Shown: piece by piece, positions 45,213 through 59,430 of the stretch
Layout: every line of letters begins with the position of its first letter
Numbering within the stretch: position 1 is the stretch's first letter
Assembly: GCF_003343245.1 (NCBI RefSeq)
Contig: NZ_CP024901.1
Location: 5,456,001 to 5,520,000, forward strand
Source: Photorhabdus laumondii subsp. laumondii
GTDB taxonomy: Bacteria > Pseudomonadota > Gammaproteobacteria > Enterobacterales > Enterobacteriaceae
Direction: 5' to 3'
DNA: 64,000 nt
Notes under the pieces: model-generated
The model's database searches: none
The model's input: the letters and a program-made list of their open reading frames with translations, nothing else
Told to the model about the DNA's origin: nothing
Position numbers and translations under genes: made by a program

Positions 45213-46163
45213 ATGAATAAAAAAGAACCTTTTTTGGCTACTCCATATTTGCAATTCAATCGTGAACAATGGGCAACCTTACGTGATTCAGTTCCACTGA
45301 CATTAACAAAAGAAGAATTAATTGATTTAAAAGGAATTAATGAAGAAATTTCTTTAGAAGAAGTTGTTGAGATTTACCTTCCTTTATCTCGCTTACTCAA
45401 TTTTTATATTAGTTCAAATTTACGTCGTCAAGCAGTGCTGGAACAATTTTTAGGTACTGATGGACAAAAAGTCCCTTATGTCATAGGAATTGCTGGCAGT
45501 GTTGCTGTTGGTAAAAGCACTACTGCACGTCTATTACAAGCTCTGCTGAGTCGTTGGCCTGAACACAGAAGCGTAGAATTAATTACTACAGATGGTTTTC
45601 TACATTCTAACAGCGTGCTGAATGAACGTGGACTGATGAAAAAGAAAGGGTTCCCACAGTCATATGATATGCATAGCTTAGTGAAATTTGTATCTGATAT
45701 TAAATCGGGCTCTAAACAAGTATCCGCACCAGTATACTCTCATCTTACCTATGATATCGTACCAAATGAGCAAAAATTCATTAAACAACCAGACATTTTG
45801 ATTCTAGAGGGTTTGAATGTATTACAAAGCGGTATGGATTATCCCCATGATCCACACCATGTATTTGTCTCTGATTTTGTCGACTTTTCTATCTACGTCG
45901 ATGCACCAGAAAAATTACTCAAAAGTTGGTATATCAGTCGTTTCTTAAAATTCCGCCAAGGTGCCTTTTCCGATCCAGATTCTTATTTCCACAGTTACTC
46001 CAAACTATCAGAAGAAGAAGCCATAAATACTGCATCCGATATCTGGCAAGAGATCAATGGACTGAATTTGCGACAAAATATTTTACCAACTCGAGAACGC
46101 GCAAGCCTAATCATGACAAAAGGTACTAATCACACTATTGAAAGCGTAAGGCTACGTAAGTAA
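45213..46163 (+). CDS. coaA: Pantothenate kinase (type I)
   Basis: ATP-dependent phosphorylation of pantothenate, the rate-limiting and CoA-inhibited step of coenzyme A synthesis. Starting at [15 protein letters not shown] it has 316 residues, equal to E. coli; 21 upstream codons are rejected. The P-loop GSVAVGKST (about 95-103) is present, with [18 protein letters not shown] and the substrate region [29 protein letters not shown] (positions 206-234). Divergent from the tRNA cluster and convergent with birA. Confidence 0.97.
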   Translation: MNKKEPFLATPYLQFNREQWATLRDSVPLTLTKEELIDLKGINEEISLEEVVEIYLPLSRLLNFYISSNLRRQAVLEQFLGTDGQKVPYVIGIAGSVAVGKSTTARLLQALLSRWPEHRSVELITTDGFLHSNSVLNERGLMKKKGFPQSYDMHSLVKFVSDIKSGSKQVSAPVYSHLTYDIVPNEQKFIKQPDILILEGLNVLQSGMDYPHDPHHVFVSDFVDFSIYVDAPEKLLKSWYISRFLKFRQGAFSDPDSYFHSYSKLSEEEAINTASDIWQEINGLNLRQNILPTRERASLIMTKGTNHTIESVRLRK

Positions 46164-46178
46164 AGATAGTCTCCGAAC

Positions 46179-46208
46179 CCGGAAGACATTTCTCTTCCGG
46201 TCATTTTT
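46179..46208 (+). terminator. Terminator of coaA
   Basis: Hairpin CCGGAAGA/TCTTCCGG with a six-base loop followed by TCATTTTT, 16 bp past the coaA stop. It overlaps the birA stop by two bases, so birA may share the hairpin. Confidence 0.85.
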
Positions 46209-47166
46209 AACAACCTCTTAAAGAAATCTCCCCGCCAATATATGGGGTTATGACACCATTCTGATCAAGTAACAAAGCACCTTGCTGATTAATACCCCTA
46301 GCTATACCATACACTTCCTGACTACCAATAATTAATTTCACCGGCCTATCCATAAAATTATCTAACTCAAACCACCGAGAAACAAATGAAGACAAGCCTT
46401 TATTTTCAAACTGAATTAGAGCTTTCCTTAGATCAAGTATTATTTCTACAGCCAATTTATTACGATCAACTTGAATTCCTGCCTGCAACAAATTAATCCA
46501 TTGCTGATTAATAGGTTCTTCGTCCTTATGATCCATCGAAATATTTATACCCGCACCTATTACAACCTGAGCAGCATCACCAGTCTTTCCTATTAGTTCA
46601 ACTAAAATTCCCGCTAATTTCTTATCATCAAGATATAAATCATTTGGCCATTTTACCCTAATTCTACCAGCGCCAAATCGATGCAATACTTCAGCAATAA
46701 CAATGCCAACAACCAAACTCAATCCAATTGCAGCAGCAGGTCCTTGTTCAAGGCGCCAATACATAGATAAATAAAGATTTTTACCAAAGGGCGAAACCCA
46801 TTTCCTTCCACGCCGCCCTCTGCCAGCATACTGGTACTCTGCAACACAAGCATCCCCTGATTTCAATTCAGATAAACGTTCCAACAAATACTGATTAGTC
46901 GAATCAATAACTGGCAAAACAGTTATACGATCCTGAGGTAAGTATTGCAAAATAGTAGACTCATCAAGTAACTGCATAGGTGCCATAAGGCTATACCCCT
47001 TACCAAGAGTTGTTTCTAGCTCAATTCCCCACTCACGAATTGTCTGTATATGTTTATTAATTCCAGCCCTACTCATCCCTAAATATTGTCCCAACTGTTG
47101 ACCGGAATGAACTTCACCGTCAGACAAAATCTTAATCAACTGTAATGGCACGGTTATATCTTTCAT
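46207..47166 (-). CDS. birA: Biotin-protein ligase / biotin operon repressor
   Basis: Bifunctional: makes biotinyl-AMP and biotinylates acetyl-CoA carboxylase carrier protein, and with biotinyl-AMP represses the bio operon. Starting at MKDITVPLQ it has 319 residues (E. coli 321). The N-terminal winged helix ([17 protein letters not shown], about 32-48) gives DNA binding; the adenylate loop GRGRRGRKW (about 115-123), KWPNDLY and KLAGILVEL form the catalytic core, followed by the SH3-like C-domain. It overlaps the murB stop by ATGA. Confidence 0.97.
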   Translation of the reverse strand: MKDITVPLQLIKILSDGEVHSGQQLGQYLGMSRAGINKHIQTIREWGIELETTLGKGYSLMAPMQLLDESTILQYLPQDRITVLPVIDSTNQYLLERLSELKSGDACVAEYQYAGRGRRGRKWVSPFGKNLYLSMYWRLEQGPAAAIGLSLVVGIVIAEVLHRFGAGRIRVKWPNDLYLDDKKLAGILVELIGKTGDAAQVVIGAGINISMDHKDEEPINQQWINLLQAGIQVDRNKLAVEIILDLRKALIQFENKGLSSFVSRWFELDNFMDRPVKLIIGSQEVYGIARGINQQGALLLDQNGVITPYIGGEISLRGC

Positions 47167-48188
47167 GAAATACATTCCACAGCATCAATTTCGCCTTTAG
47201 AACCAATAAAACGAACCTCAGGTTCAAGTAATACACCAAACTTACTTATCACTTGCCGGCGAATGTAAGCAGCCAATAAAACTACATCCTTACCTGTAGC
47301 ATTTTCCTGATTTATCAGTACTAGAGCTTGTCTAAGATGCACAGATGCACCTCCAATGCGATAACCTTTTAAATTACAACGTTCAATGAGCCAAGCTGCC
47401 GCTAATTTAAACATCCCATTCGTGTAAGAATATTGGGGGCTATCAGGGTAATTTTCTTTGATTTTTGCCGCAACTTCCGCACTGACAATTGGGTTTTTGA
47501 AGAAACTGCCCGCGTTTCCTGTTATTGCAGGATCAGGTAATTTACTGGTGCGCATTGCACATACTGAATCAAAAATCTGCTGAGGAGTTACATTATCTTT
47601 CGATAGCCTAGTTAAATTACCGTAGTTCAATATTGGCTGCCAATTCTTCTTCAACAATAATCCTACAGAAATAATAGAATGATTTGCTTTATATTTATGC
47701 TTGAAAATACTATCACGATATCTAAACTGACATTCACCAACACTAAGACGCGTTTGTTCCCCAGTTTCTAGATTAAGAACATCTACATATTCACACACAT
47801 CTCTAAATTCAATACCATATGCACCAATATTTTGAATTGGTGCTGCGCCAGAGCAACCAGGAATTAAAGCCAGATTCTCTAATCCATAGATTTGATTTTT
47901 AAGAGAATGACAGACTAATTCGTGCCAATTTTCTCCCGCCCCTACATGTAAATGCCATGATTCATCTGTCTCCCGCTGTTGAATCCCCATAATTCTATTC
48001 AGAATCACAGTTCCTTCAAAATTTGTAGTAAATAAGACATTACTACCTCCACCAAGCAGTAATACAGGTTGTTTTTCGCTTTTGGCTTTTTGCCATAAAG
48101 CTAATAAGGACTCGGCAGATTCAGCTATATCTAAACGTTTAGCATAGGCTGATAACCCAAAGGTATTAAACTCTTTAAGAGAAAGCAT
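47163..48188 (-). CDS. murB: UDP-N-acetylenolpyruvoylglucosamine reductase
   Basis: FAD/NADPH enzyme that completes UDP-MurNAc, the second step of peptidoglycan precursor synthesis. It has 341 residues (E. coli 342, type I). Motifs are [26 protein letters not shown] (FAD binding), [10 protein letters not shown] with the catalytic Arg, NAGSFFKNP with the catalytic Ser, and the C-terminal Glu in LEPEVRFIG. It lies downstream of the second rRNA operon's terminator, as in E. coli rrnB. Confidence 0.97.
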   Translation of the reverse strand: MLSLKEFNTFGLSAYAKRLDIAESAESLLALWQKAKSEKQPVLLLGGGSNVLFTTNFEGTVILNRIMGIQQRETDESWHLHVGAGENWHELVCHSLKNQIYGLENLALIPGCSGAAPIQNIGAYGIEFRDVCEYVDVLNLETGEQTRLSVGECQFRYRDSIFKHKYKANHSIISVGLLLKKNWQPILNYGNLTRLSKDNVTPQQIFDSVCAMRTSKLPDPAITGNAGSFFKNPIVSAEVAAKIKENYPDSPQYSYTNGMFKLAAAWLIERCNLKGYRIGGASVHLRQALVLINQENATGKDVVLLAAYIRRQVISKFGVLLEPEVRFIGSKGEIDAVECIS

Positions 48189-48280
48189 TCACTCAACACT
48201 CAATAAAGCTATTTAATAAGTAGTTTATCAGCTATAGGCGTGGAAAACAGTTGGAAAACTAAGTTAGTTCTTTGTTAAAT

Positions 48281-48314
48281 GCAAAAAGGCCACCCAGAAG
48301 GGTGGCCTTTTTGT
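48281..48314 (-). terminator. Terminator of the second rRNA operon
   Basis: Minus-strand hairpin of 13 bp, AAAAAGGCCACCC pairing with GGGTGGCCTTTTT around an AGAA-type loop, with a T tract. It lies 12 bp after the distal 5S gene and about 92 bp before murB. Confidence 0.95.
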
Positions 48315-48323
48315 TTCAAAATA

Positions 48324-48443
48324 AAGTCTGGCAGTTCCCTACTCTCACATGGGGAGACCCCACACTACCATCGGCGCTACGGCGTTTCACTGCTGAGTTC
48401 GGCATGGGGTCAGGTGGGACCACCGCGCTATCGCCGCCAGACA
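48324..48443 (-). rRNA. rrf: 5S ribosomal RNA, distal copy of operon 2 (variant)
   Basis: A 120-nt 5S gene beyond tRNA-Thr. It differs from the other two 5S genes at both ends of helix I (TGTCTGG/CCAGAC in place of TGCCTGG/CCAGGC), a compensated base-pair change, and reads AGGGAACTGCC where the others read AGGACACTGCC. The latter form is the one found in E. coli. It is clearly functional-looking. Confidence 0.96.
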
Positions 48444-48462
48444 AATTCTTTATTCGTTATCA

Positions 48463-48538
48463 TGGTGCTGATACCCAGATTCGAACTGGGGACCTCACCC
48501 TTACCAAGGGTGTGCTCTACCAACTGAGCCATATCAGC
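48463..48538 (-). tRNA. thrV: tRNA-Thr (anticodon GGT) between two 5S genes
   Basis: A 76-nt cloverleaf with encoded CCA; 5' GCTGATA, anticodon loop TTGGTAA, differing from thrT in the D and T arms. The 5S-Thr-5S arrangement is that of E. coli rrnD (rrfD-thrV-rrfF), but here it is in the operon next to murB. Confidence 0.97.
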
Positions 48539-48575
48539 AATAGTTGCCCAAACTCACTGTTGGCGCAAAAAATTA

Positions 48576-48695
48576 AAGCCTGGCAGTGTCCTACTCTCAC
48601 ATGGGGAGACCCCACACTACCATCGGCGCTACGGCGTTTCACTGCTGAGTTCGGCATGGGGTCAGGTGGGACCACCGCGCTATCGCCGCCAGGCA
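48576..48695 (-). rRNA. rrf: 5S ribosomal RNA, 23S-proximal copy of operon 2
   Basis: A 120-nt gene identical to the operon 1 copy (offset 36,023 bp). Confidence 0.97.
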
Positions 48696-48836
48696 TATTC
48701 GGTTTTCTTCCGGCCGTTGTCGCTCTTCTGCCACAACCACCCGAATCAATCTCTGAACAAGCTGAAAAGTCATCTCTCTGCTGTCAACCGGCTTCTGCCG
48801 GCTGCCCTCTGAACACCAAAACACCTTCGGTGTTGT

Positions 48837-51745
<2,909 letters not shown>

Positions 51746-51845
51746 TCACAACCCGAAACTGTCTCGGACTGTTCAGCTTGAGAGACACCTCAACAATACC
51801 TCGGCGATATTATTGAGTATTTCAATTTTTCAGCTTGTTCCAGAT

Positions 51846-51857
51846 TGTTAAAGAGCA
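51846..51857 (-). promoter_or_regulatory. boxA in the 16S-23S spacer, operon 2
   Basis: TGCTCTTTAACA on the minus strand, same position as in operon 1. Confidence 0.85.
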
Positions 51858-51932
51858 TCTATCGCTAAACAGATTCACCTAAATCCGCTTAAAGATAACC
51901 TGACAACGCCTTTCACCCGTCATCCCGCAATA

Positions 51933-52008
51933 TGGCGTCCCCTAGGGGATTCGAACCCCTGTTACCGCCGTGAAAGGGCGGTGTCCTAGGCCTCTAGACG
52001 AAGGGGAC
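51933..52008 (-). tRNA. gltT: tRNA-Glu (anticodon TTC), operon 2 spacer
   Basis: A 76-nt gene identical to 15910-15985. Glu-class spacer, as in E. coli rrnB, although E. coli rrnD (which owns the 5S-Thr-5S tail) has Ile and Ala tRNAs. Confidence 0.97.
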
Positions 52009-52090
52009 CCGCTGGTCAGCTTCGCAGACTCATTTGCACTCTATTTTCATCAGACAATCTGTGTGAGCACTGCACTCAACCTCTCTCAGG

Positions 52091-53635
<1,545 letters not shown>

Positions 53636-53772
53636 AAATCAAAGTTTGATGCTCAAAGAATTCCTGACTAATTATTTCGTAATGAATTAACTGTTGTTCA
53701 CTCTTCAAGACTTTAAAACGTATTTTTTTGTGATACGGTCTTGTGAGTGCCCACACAGATTGTCTGATTAAT

Positions 53773-53784
53773 TGTTAAAGAGCA
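53773..53784 (-). promoter_or_regulatory. boxA in the 16S leader, operon 2
   Basis: TGCTCTTTAACA on the minus strand, between promoter P2 and the 16S gene. Confidence 0.85.
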
Positions 53785-53826
53785 GGCTGACATAAAAAAT
53801 AACATTCTCGTTCAGCCGGGCTGCGT

Positions 53827-53854
53827 ATACTACGCTGTTCGCCCGCAGAGTCAA
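53827..53854 (-). promoter_or_regulatory. rrn P2 promoter, operon 2
   Basis: -35 TTGACT, 16-bp spacer, -10 TAGTAT; identical to operon 1. Confidence 0.8.
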
Positions 53855-53923
53855 GCACTGATTATCGCTTTCTCTGCCCGACCTCACAATGTTTATCAGC
53901 GTTGTGTCGGTCAGTGGTGGCGC

Positions 53924-53951
53924 ATTATAGGGCGTTCTTTGACGCTGGCAA
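53924..53951 (-). promoter_or_regulatory. rrn P1 promoter, operon 2
   Basis: -10 TATAAT with the same GCGCCACC discriminator as operon 1, but its own -35, TTGCCA, at 16-bp spacing. This is a better match to consensus than the TTGTAT of operon 1. Identity between operons stops at 53932, between the two hexamers. Confidence 0.85.
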
Positions 53952-54002
53952 TAATTATTTTGAAAAAAGTTAACGACCGATGATTATTCCATCAAATTTA
54001 AC

Positions 54003-54866
54003 TTAAGTTATCAATTTTTCTAGTTTTGAAAATCCATACTCCTGCAAAACGGGGATTAATGCATCAGTATCAGTATTCACTTTCATACAGTAAGCAAGAC
54101 TATCTGCTGAAGTGCAAACAAGATTATTCTGATGTTTAACCAACCAAGCCGTTCTTCGAGCAATAGCAACACCAGAATCAATTAAACGCGTGCCATCAGG
54201 TAATATCTGAACTAATTCTTCTGCTAATAATGGAAAATGGGTACAACCCAATACCACTGTATCAGGTGGTTTTTTCATTCCAAGCCACGGTTTCAGTATC
54301 TTTTTTAAAATATCGGGAGAGACCTTACCACCATGCAGTTTAATTTCAGCTAATTCTACTAATTCAGCAGAACCTATAGATTCAATCCTGCAACCTGTCG
54401 CAAACTTTTCGATAAGTTCTTTTGTATAGGAACGATTAACTGTTGCTCTAGTCGCCAATAATCCAACGACACCATTACGAGTTAACTTTGCAGCAGGTTT
54501 TATCGCTGGAACCACACCAACAACCGGAAAGCTGAACCGCTCACGCAGAGCTGGCAAGCTGACTGTACTAGCAGTGTTACATGCAATAACCACTATTGTC
54601 AGAGGGTGTTTTTGCTGAATAGCACCAACAATTTGAACGACTCGTTCAACAATAAACTCTTCCGATTTTTCACCATAAGGGAATGCTTCGTTATCAAAAA
54701 CATATATATAATGGAGATCTGGTAATAATTGTCGGATCTCTTGGTAAATAGATAAGCCGCCTACCCCAGAATCAAACACTAAAACTGTTGGGCGTGCGGC
54801 TTTATTTAAATCAGAAGTTATAGCTCCCAGTGAGGTAGTATTCACGTCCTGGAATGCGATAGCCAT
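54003..54866 (-). CDS. murI: Glutamate racemase
   Basis: Makes D-glutamate for peptidoglycan; in E. coli it is activated by UDP-MurNAc-Ala. Starting at [13 protein letters not shown] it has 287 residues (E. coli 285). The catalytic cysteines are in [17 protein letters not shown] (first Cys) and [10 protein letters not shown] (second Cys); [12 protein letters not shown] and FPYGEKS complete the active site. The start lies inside btuB, a 56-bp overlap, so the two are probably co-transcribed. Confidence 0.96.
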   Translation of the reverse strand: MAIAFQDVNTTSLGAITSDLNKAARPTVLVFDSGVGGLSIYQEIRQLLPDLHYIYVFDNEAFPYGEKSEEFIVERVVQIVGAIQQKHPLTIVVIACNTASTVSLPALRERFSFPVVGVVPAIKPAAKLTRNGVVGLLATRATVNRSYTKELIEKFATGCRIESIGSAELVELAEIKLHGGKVSPDILKKILKPWLGMKKPPDTVVLGCTHFPLLAEELVQILPDGTRLIDSGVAIARRTAWLVKHQNNLVCTSADSLAYCMKVNTDTDALIPVLQEYGFSKLEKLIT

Positions 54867-56670
54867 AAACTGTCTCGTAATCTTTATCAAGCAGGTTGGC
54901 TATTCTAGCACGAATTGTCAGATAAGAAGTGACTGGATATGAAACTGTTAAATCCCAAAAGCTGACGCCACCTAATTTCACACGCTTAGCCGGGGATGTA
55001 CTGAAATCCTTGTCATAACGCCGCCCTAGATATTGATAAGTTAACCCCCAATCAAAATCATATAACTGCCAGTCAAGTTGATATTTCACTTGCTGCTTCG
55101 CACGACGAACTAAAATTTCATTAGTTTCACTATTACGGGGGTCAATATACTGTATTGTCAATTGATGCTGAAACATGCCAGTGTCTATTAAGCCAGTCCA
55201 CTCAACACCTTTAATTTTCGCTTTACCAATATTGTAGTAGCGGCTATTCGCATAATCGATCAATTGCTCAATCTCATTGCGATATACAGTCATACGCCAA
55301 GTTAGCTGGCCAGTGACGCCTTCGATACCGCCTTCCCATTGTTTACTTTCTTCCGGTTTCAAATCATGATTACCACCAAAACCGTACATCTGGCTGAGCG
55401 TTGGAGCCTTAAATGCCGTACCATAAGAGGCTATCAAGCGATAATCTTTAATAAACTCCCAACCTAAACTGGCTTGCCATGTTGTATTCCAGCCAGCTTC
55501 TGAATGTTTATCTGAACGAATTGCACCTTCTAAAATAAAATCTTTCAGTTGTTGCTGTGCTGTCAGATACATTCCTGTATTACGTACCGTTTTACTCTTC
55601 GGAATATAACTGGTTCCAGCTTCTATCGATTGTTTTTGGAAATCCACACCGGTACTGACTATGCCCTGATATAGCTGAAAAGTATTCCCCCATTGCAAGT
55701 TATATTGTTCAGAATCATTAAGGCTAGCAGACTTATCATAGCGTCCATATTGAGGATCAAAGTTATAGTCTTTTGTATGACTATAACTTGTAATTAACTG
55801 GGATGAGTAGATCCCTTGGTTAAATCTGACTCCCATGTCATAGTGGCGACTATAAAGTTCACGAGTATCCGGTCTGGCATATGGATAACTCCAATTAATA
55901 TCCGCATCATAAGATGTTCTATTGTTATAGCCATAAGCTCGAACAAATCCACTGACTTGCTCATTAAATTTTTGATCGACTCCTAACCAAAGCATTTTGC
56001 TCATGAAGCCGTCACGATCAGGTTGTCTAAAACCACCGGTATTACCATCAGCAACAACATCGTATCCTTTGGTATAAGTATAGTTAGCTGCTGCTGTCAG
56101 AACTGTATTTTCAGCTAGCGTTTGTTGAGTTGCACCATCATAAGTTTGATAGCCATGTGAGCCGATACCTACATTAAGGCTGGTTCCTAGCTTCTCTCTG
56201 GTAGTGATGATATTAATAACACCACCAATAGCATCAGAACCATAAACAGCGGAGCGTGGTCCACGGATATACTCAATTTTCTGAACCAATGATACAGGTA
56301 TTTGGCTTAAATCAGAGGAGCCACTGATGCCCGCTTGATTCAAACGTATTCCATCCATCAGTACTAATACATGACTAGCATGAGTACCACGTATAAACAA
56401 AGAGCTTAATTGTCCAATCCCTCCATGCCGCGCAATATCAACACCGGGTAAACGACGCAAAATATCGGCTACACTATTTGACTGCCAACGATCAATTTCA
56501 TCTCGTGTTACAACAGTATAAGGAGCCAATATGCTTGATATCGGCTGTTTAAAACGACTCGCCGTCACAACCAATGAATCCTGCGACTCCACCGCAGCAG
56601 AAGCTTGATTCCAGCCAGAAATCACCATAATTGAAACAGTGGATAATAATAACCGCTTTTTATTTATCAT
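54811..56670 (-). CDS. btuB: Vitamin B12 TonB-dependent outer-membrane receptor
   Basis: Outer-membrane beta-barrel that imports cobalamin using TonB. Starting at [13 protein letters not shown] it has 619 residues (E. coli 614); a start 12 bp upstream is possible. A signal peptide ending near QASAA is followed by the TonB box DSLVVTA, the plug ([30 protein letters not shown] at 95-116, [15 protein letters not shown]) and the barrel, ending in Phe (YLTGSYNF). Only 183 bp separate it from divergent trmA, and no B12 riboswitch is visible. Confidence 0.97.
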   Translation of the reverse strand: MINKKRLLLSTVSIMVISGWNQASAAVESQDSLVVTASRFKQPISSILAPYTVVTRDEIDRWQSNSVADILRRLPGVDIARHGGIGQLSSLFIRGTHASHVLVLMDGIRLNQAGISGSSDLSQIPVSLVQKIEYIRGPRSAVYGSDAIGGVINIITTREKLGTSLNVGIGSHGYQTYDGATQQTLAENTVLTAAANYTYTKGYDVVADGNTGGFRQPDRDGFMSKMLWLGVDQKFNEQVSGFVRAYGYNNRTSYDADINWSYPYARPDTRELYSRHYDMGVRFNQGIYSSQLITSYSHTKDYNFDPQYGRYDKSASLNDSEQYNLQWGNTFQLYQGIVSTGVDFQKQSIEAGTSYIPKSKTVRNTGMYLTAQQQLKDFILEGAIRSDKHSEAGWNTTWQASLGWEFIKDYRLIASYGTAFKAPTLSQMYGFGGNHDLKPEESKQWEGGIEGVTGQLTWRMTVYRNEIEQLIDYANSRYYNIGKAKIKGVEWTGLIDTGMFQHQLTIQYIDPRNSETNEILVRRAKQQVKYQLDWQLYDFDWGLTYQYLGRRYDKDFSTSPAKRVKLGGVSFWDLTVSYPVTSYLTIRARIANLLDKDYETVYGYRIPGREYYLTGSYNF

Positions 56671-56779
56671 GAGAGAAAACATCCCACAATTTATTGTTAG
56701 AAGGACACGCTACGATGAAGCGTTGAGCCTATTCATAATAGTAAGCATAGACAGGATCGTGTATGAGTAATAAGAAAAC

Positions 56780-56807
56780 TGGACATTCTTTGCTCTTTCC
56801 CTACAAT
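56780..56807 (+). promoter_or_regulatory. Putative trmA promoter
   Basis: -35 TGGACA, 16-bp spacer, -10 TACAAT, about 45 bp before the trmA start. Confidence 0.6.
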
Positions 56808-56853
56808 TTTGCACGAAAATTTTTCTTACTACAGATATAAGAGAACAAACATA

Positions 56854-57954
56854 ATGCAAAATCTCCTGCCAACGGAAAGCTATGAACAGCAACTGACGGA
56901 GAAAGTCAGCCGTTTAAAAAACATGATGGCACCTTTCCAGCCCCCGAGGCCAGAGGTTTTCCGCTCACCGCTATCTCATTACAGAATGCGAGCAGAATTT
57001 CGAATCTGGCATGAGCAGGATGATTTGTACCATATTATGTTCGATCAACAGACGAAACAACGTATTCGCCTTGTTCAATTCCCTGTCGCCAGTAAGTTAA
57101 TCAACAAAATGATGGTAGTATTAATTGACTCCATTAGATCTGAACAGATCTTGTGTCATAAGCTATTTCAAATTGATTATCTGTCTACTTGCAGTAATAA
57201 AATCCTTGTTTCTCTGCTTTATCACAAAAAATTGGGGGAAGAATGGACACAACAAGCATTAAGACTGCGTGAAGCGTTAAGACATAAAGGGTTTGACGTT
57301 GAGTTAATTGGCAGAGCCGCTAAAACCAAAATCACATTGGATCATGATTATATTGATGAGGTTTTACCTGTCGCAGGCCGAAAAATGATTTATCGCCAGG
57401 TGGAAAACAGCTTCACCCAACCAAATGCTAGCGTCAATATTCATATGCTTGAATGGGCAATTAATATTACCAAAGATTCAAAAGGTGATTTACTTGAGCT
57501 CTATTGTGGTAATGGCAATTTCTCTCTGGCACTAGCTCAAAATTTTGAACGAGTATTGGCAACAGAAATTGCCAAGCCATCCGTTGCGGCCGCTCAATAC
57601 AACATTACAGCCAATGGTATTGATAATGTACAAATTATCCGAATGTCAGCAGAGGAATTCACCCAAGCAATGAATGGTGAACGCGAATTTAATCGCCTTC
57701 AGGGAATAAATTTAAAAAGCTATCAATGTGAAACTATCTTTGTCGATCCACCACGTAGCGGCCTTGATGAAAAAACACTTGAGATGGTCCGGGCATATCC
57801 ACGGATTCTTTATATTTCCTGTAACCCGGAAACCCTTTGCCATAATCTGGAGACATTAACCCAAACGCATAAAATTAGCCATCTGGCTCTGTTTGATCAG
57901 TTTCCTTATACTCATCATATGGAATGCGGCGTGCTTCTGGAAAAATTAAACTGA
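56854..57954 (+). CDS. trmA: tRNA m5U54 methyltransferase
   Basis: SAM-dependent enzyme that makes ribothymidine at position 54 of tRNA T-loops. Starting at [14 protein letters not shown] it has 366 residues, equal to E. coli; 15 upstream codons are rejected. The SAM motif is [16 protein letters not shown] (about 211-226), with [10 protein letters not shown] and the catalytic Cys in [11 protein letters not shown] (about 324). The C-terminal [11 protein letters not shown] is typical. Convergent with yijD across a shared terminator. Confidence 0.97.
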   Translation: MQNLLPTESYEQQLTEKVSRLKNMMAPFQPPRPEVFRSPLSHYRMRAEFRIWHEQDDLYHIMFDQQTKQRIRLVQFPVASKLINKMMVVLIDSIRSEQILCHKLFQIDYLSTCSNKILVSLLYHKKLGEEWTQQALRLREALRHKGFDVELIGRAAKTKITLDHDYIDEVLPVAGRKMIYRQVENSFTQPNASVNIHMLEWAINITKDSKGDLLELYCGNGNFSLALAQNFERVLATEIAKPSVAAAQYNITANGIDNVQIIRMSAEEFTQAMNGEREFNRLQGINLKSYQCETIFVDPPRSGLDEKTLEMVRAYPRILYISCNPETLCHNLETLTQTHKISHLALFDQFPYTHHMECGVLLEKLN

Positions 57955-57975
57955 TACTTGACAAACATATAAAGC

Positions 57976-58010
57976 AAAAACGCCGGCAGATAGATCTCTC
58001 CGGCGTTTTT
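57976..58010. terminator. Bidirectional terminator between trmA and yijD
   Basis: Hairpin AAAAACGCCGG/CCGGCGTTTTT with a 13-base loop. A and T tracts on both sides allow it to serve both convergent genes. Confidence 0.93.
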
Positions 58011-58016
58011 CATCAA

Positions 58017-58391
58017 TTAATGACAATTTTCTGTAATTGCCTGGTTTTTACGAATTTTTACCTTTCTGTAAATCCAAAATACCAGTACGGTACCCATTAC
58101 TGCGGGCAGAAAATTAGAGCCAATTTCAGGGTATTCAACCCTGATAATCGCACTATAACTAAATAATCCTAAGAGGAAACAGGCGACAACCAACTTAGGC
58201 ATCCCATCTGGCATTGAGTAATTCAAATAGCGCTGATGGATACAATAAACTGATAAAATCAATGTTATCAATGGGAAAACTGAAAAAGAAACAACTGAGC
58301 TAAAAACTGCTGAAAATGTTCCATTCGTTGCTAATCCGACAATAAAAGCGAGTAACAATGTACTTTTGTCCTGGCGATATTGTTCCATCAT
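58017..58391 (-). CDS. yijD: YijD, inner-membrane protein of unknown function
   Basis: A DUF1422 membrane protein with about four hydrophobic segments (LLLAFIVGLATNGTF; SVFPLITLILSVYCI; LVVACFLLGLFSYSAI; FLPAVMGTVLVFWIY). The start at MMEQYRQDKS has an AGGAGGAG site six bases away and gives 124 residues (E. coli 119); the next Met aligns with the E. coli start. It follows fabR by 20 bp, the usual fabR-yijD operon. Function unknown. Confidence 0.92.
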   Translation of the reverse strand: MMEQYRQDKSTLLLAFIVGLATNGTFSAVFSSVVSFSVFPLITLILSVYCIHQRYLNYSMPDGMPKLVVACFLLGLFSYSAIIRVEYPEIGSNFLPAVMGTVLVFWIYRKVKIRKNQAITENCH

Positions 58392-58411
58392 TTCGTTCTC
58401 CTCCTTCATAG

Positions 58412-59056
58412 TTATTTAAGTTTAGGGTTCGGTGGGTTCATTTCTTTGCGATACCAATAATATGCACCTTTAGCAATCATCCGTAGCTGCAAGACTAAAC
58501 GTTCTTCTAAACGCTGTCTTTTCTCCAAATCAATATCCAGTGCTTCTGCACCTGCACTGAATACTATTGTTACCATTGCCTCTGCCTGCACTTCAGTAAA
58601 ATGCCTCGGCATACAGCTTTCCTGTTCTAAATAGTCTGCCAGCTCAGCAATAAAATGTTGGATTTCCCGTGCGACAGCGGCACGAAATTCAGCAGAAGTC
58701 CCTGAACGTTCACGTAATAATAATCGGAATGCATTTGGGTTATTACCGATAAATTCCATAAAAGTTGAAACAGACGTGCGGATGACACTGCCACCTTTAG
58801 CAATACGTTGCCGGGCTTGCCTCATTAACTGACGTAACATCAAACCACTTTCATCCACCATAGTGAGCCCAAGCTCATCAACATCGCGGAAATGACGATA
58901 AAATGAAGTGGGTGCAATACCTGCTTCACGGGCGACTTCACGCAAGCTAAGGCTGGTAAAACTCCTTTCGGCACTCAACTGGCTGAAAGCCGCTTCAATC
59001 AGTGAACGACGAGTTTTTTCTTTCTGTTTCGCTCTGATGCCGATAATGTTACTCAC
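58412..59056 (-). CDS. fabR: TetR-family fatty-acid regulator FabR
   Basis: Represses fabA and fabB in response to the unsaturated/saturated acyl pool. It has 214 residues (E. coli about 215). The HTH region [20 protein letters not shown] (about 37-56) and the following [20 protein letters not shown] are almost identical to E. coli; only the extreme ends differ. Divergent from sthA. Confidence 0.96.
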   Translation of the reverse strand: MSNIIGIRAKQKEKTRRSLIEAAFSQLSAERSFTSLSLREVAREAGIAPTSFYRHFRDVDELGLTMVDESGLMLRQLMRQARQRIAKGGSVIRTSVSTFMEFIGNNPNAFRLLLRERSGTSAEFRAAVAREIQHFIAELADYLEQESCMPRHFTEVQAEAMVTIVFSAGAEALDIDLEKRQRLEERLVLQLRMIAKGAYYWYRKEMNPPNPKLK

Positions 59057-59430
59057 ACGAATCCTGACTCTTTATCTGAACTACATGTTAGGAAATATAC
59101 CAAATTTTAATACGTTTGCCGTAATGATATGCTTATCATGTCATTTATAATGATCCATGTCATTTTATCAGCGCATTTTCTTATTAGATATTAAGATGAT
59201 AAAGGTGACTACGCGTAGTCAGAAAATCATTAAAGGAGCATTTCCCCTTTGCTAATTCGATCGTTAGATAATTATTTATTTTCCAAAAACTTCATGGTAT
59301 CAGCATAACGGGTAAAACTATGTTCAATTCACCCTAAACGATGACATAAACTCCTTATGATGATTGGGTTATTAAGTCAACCAATGTTAATATAGCGTTG
59401 TAATTTTGTGTAAAAACAGGTCTTTCCTCT
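59057..59430. other. Divergent promoter region fabR / sthA
   Basis: About 375 bp without a gene. It contains a perfect 14-bp palindrome GACTACGCGTAGTC (59207-59220) and an inverted repeat ATGATA-N4-TATCAT (59124-59139). Either could be an operator; I do not recognise the protein. No FabR-type site was found by eye. Confidence 0.5.
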
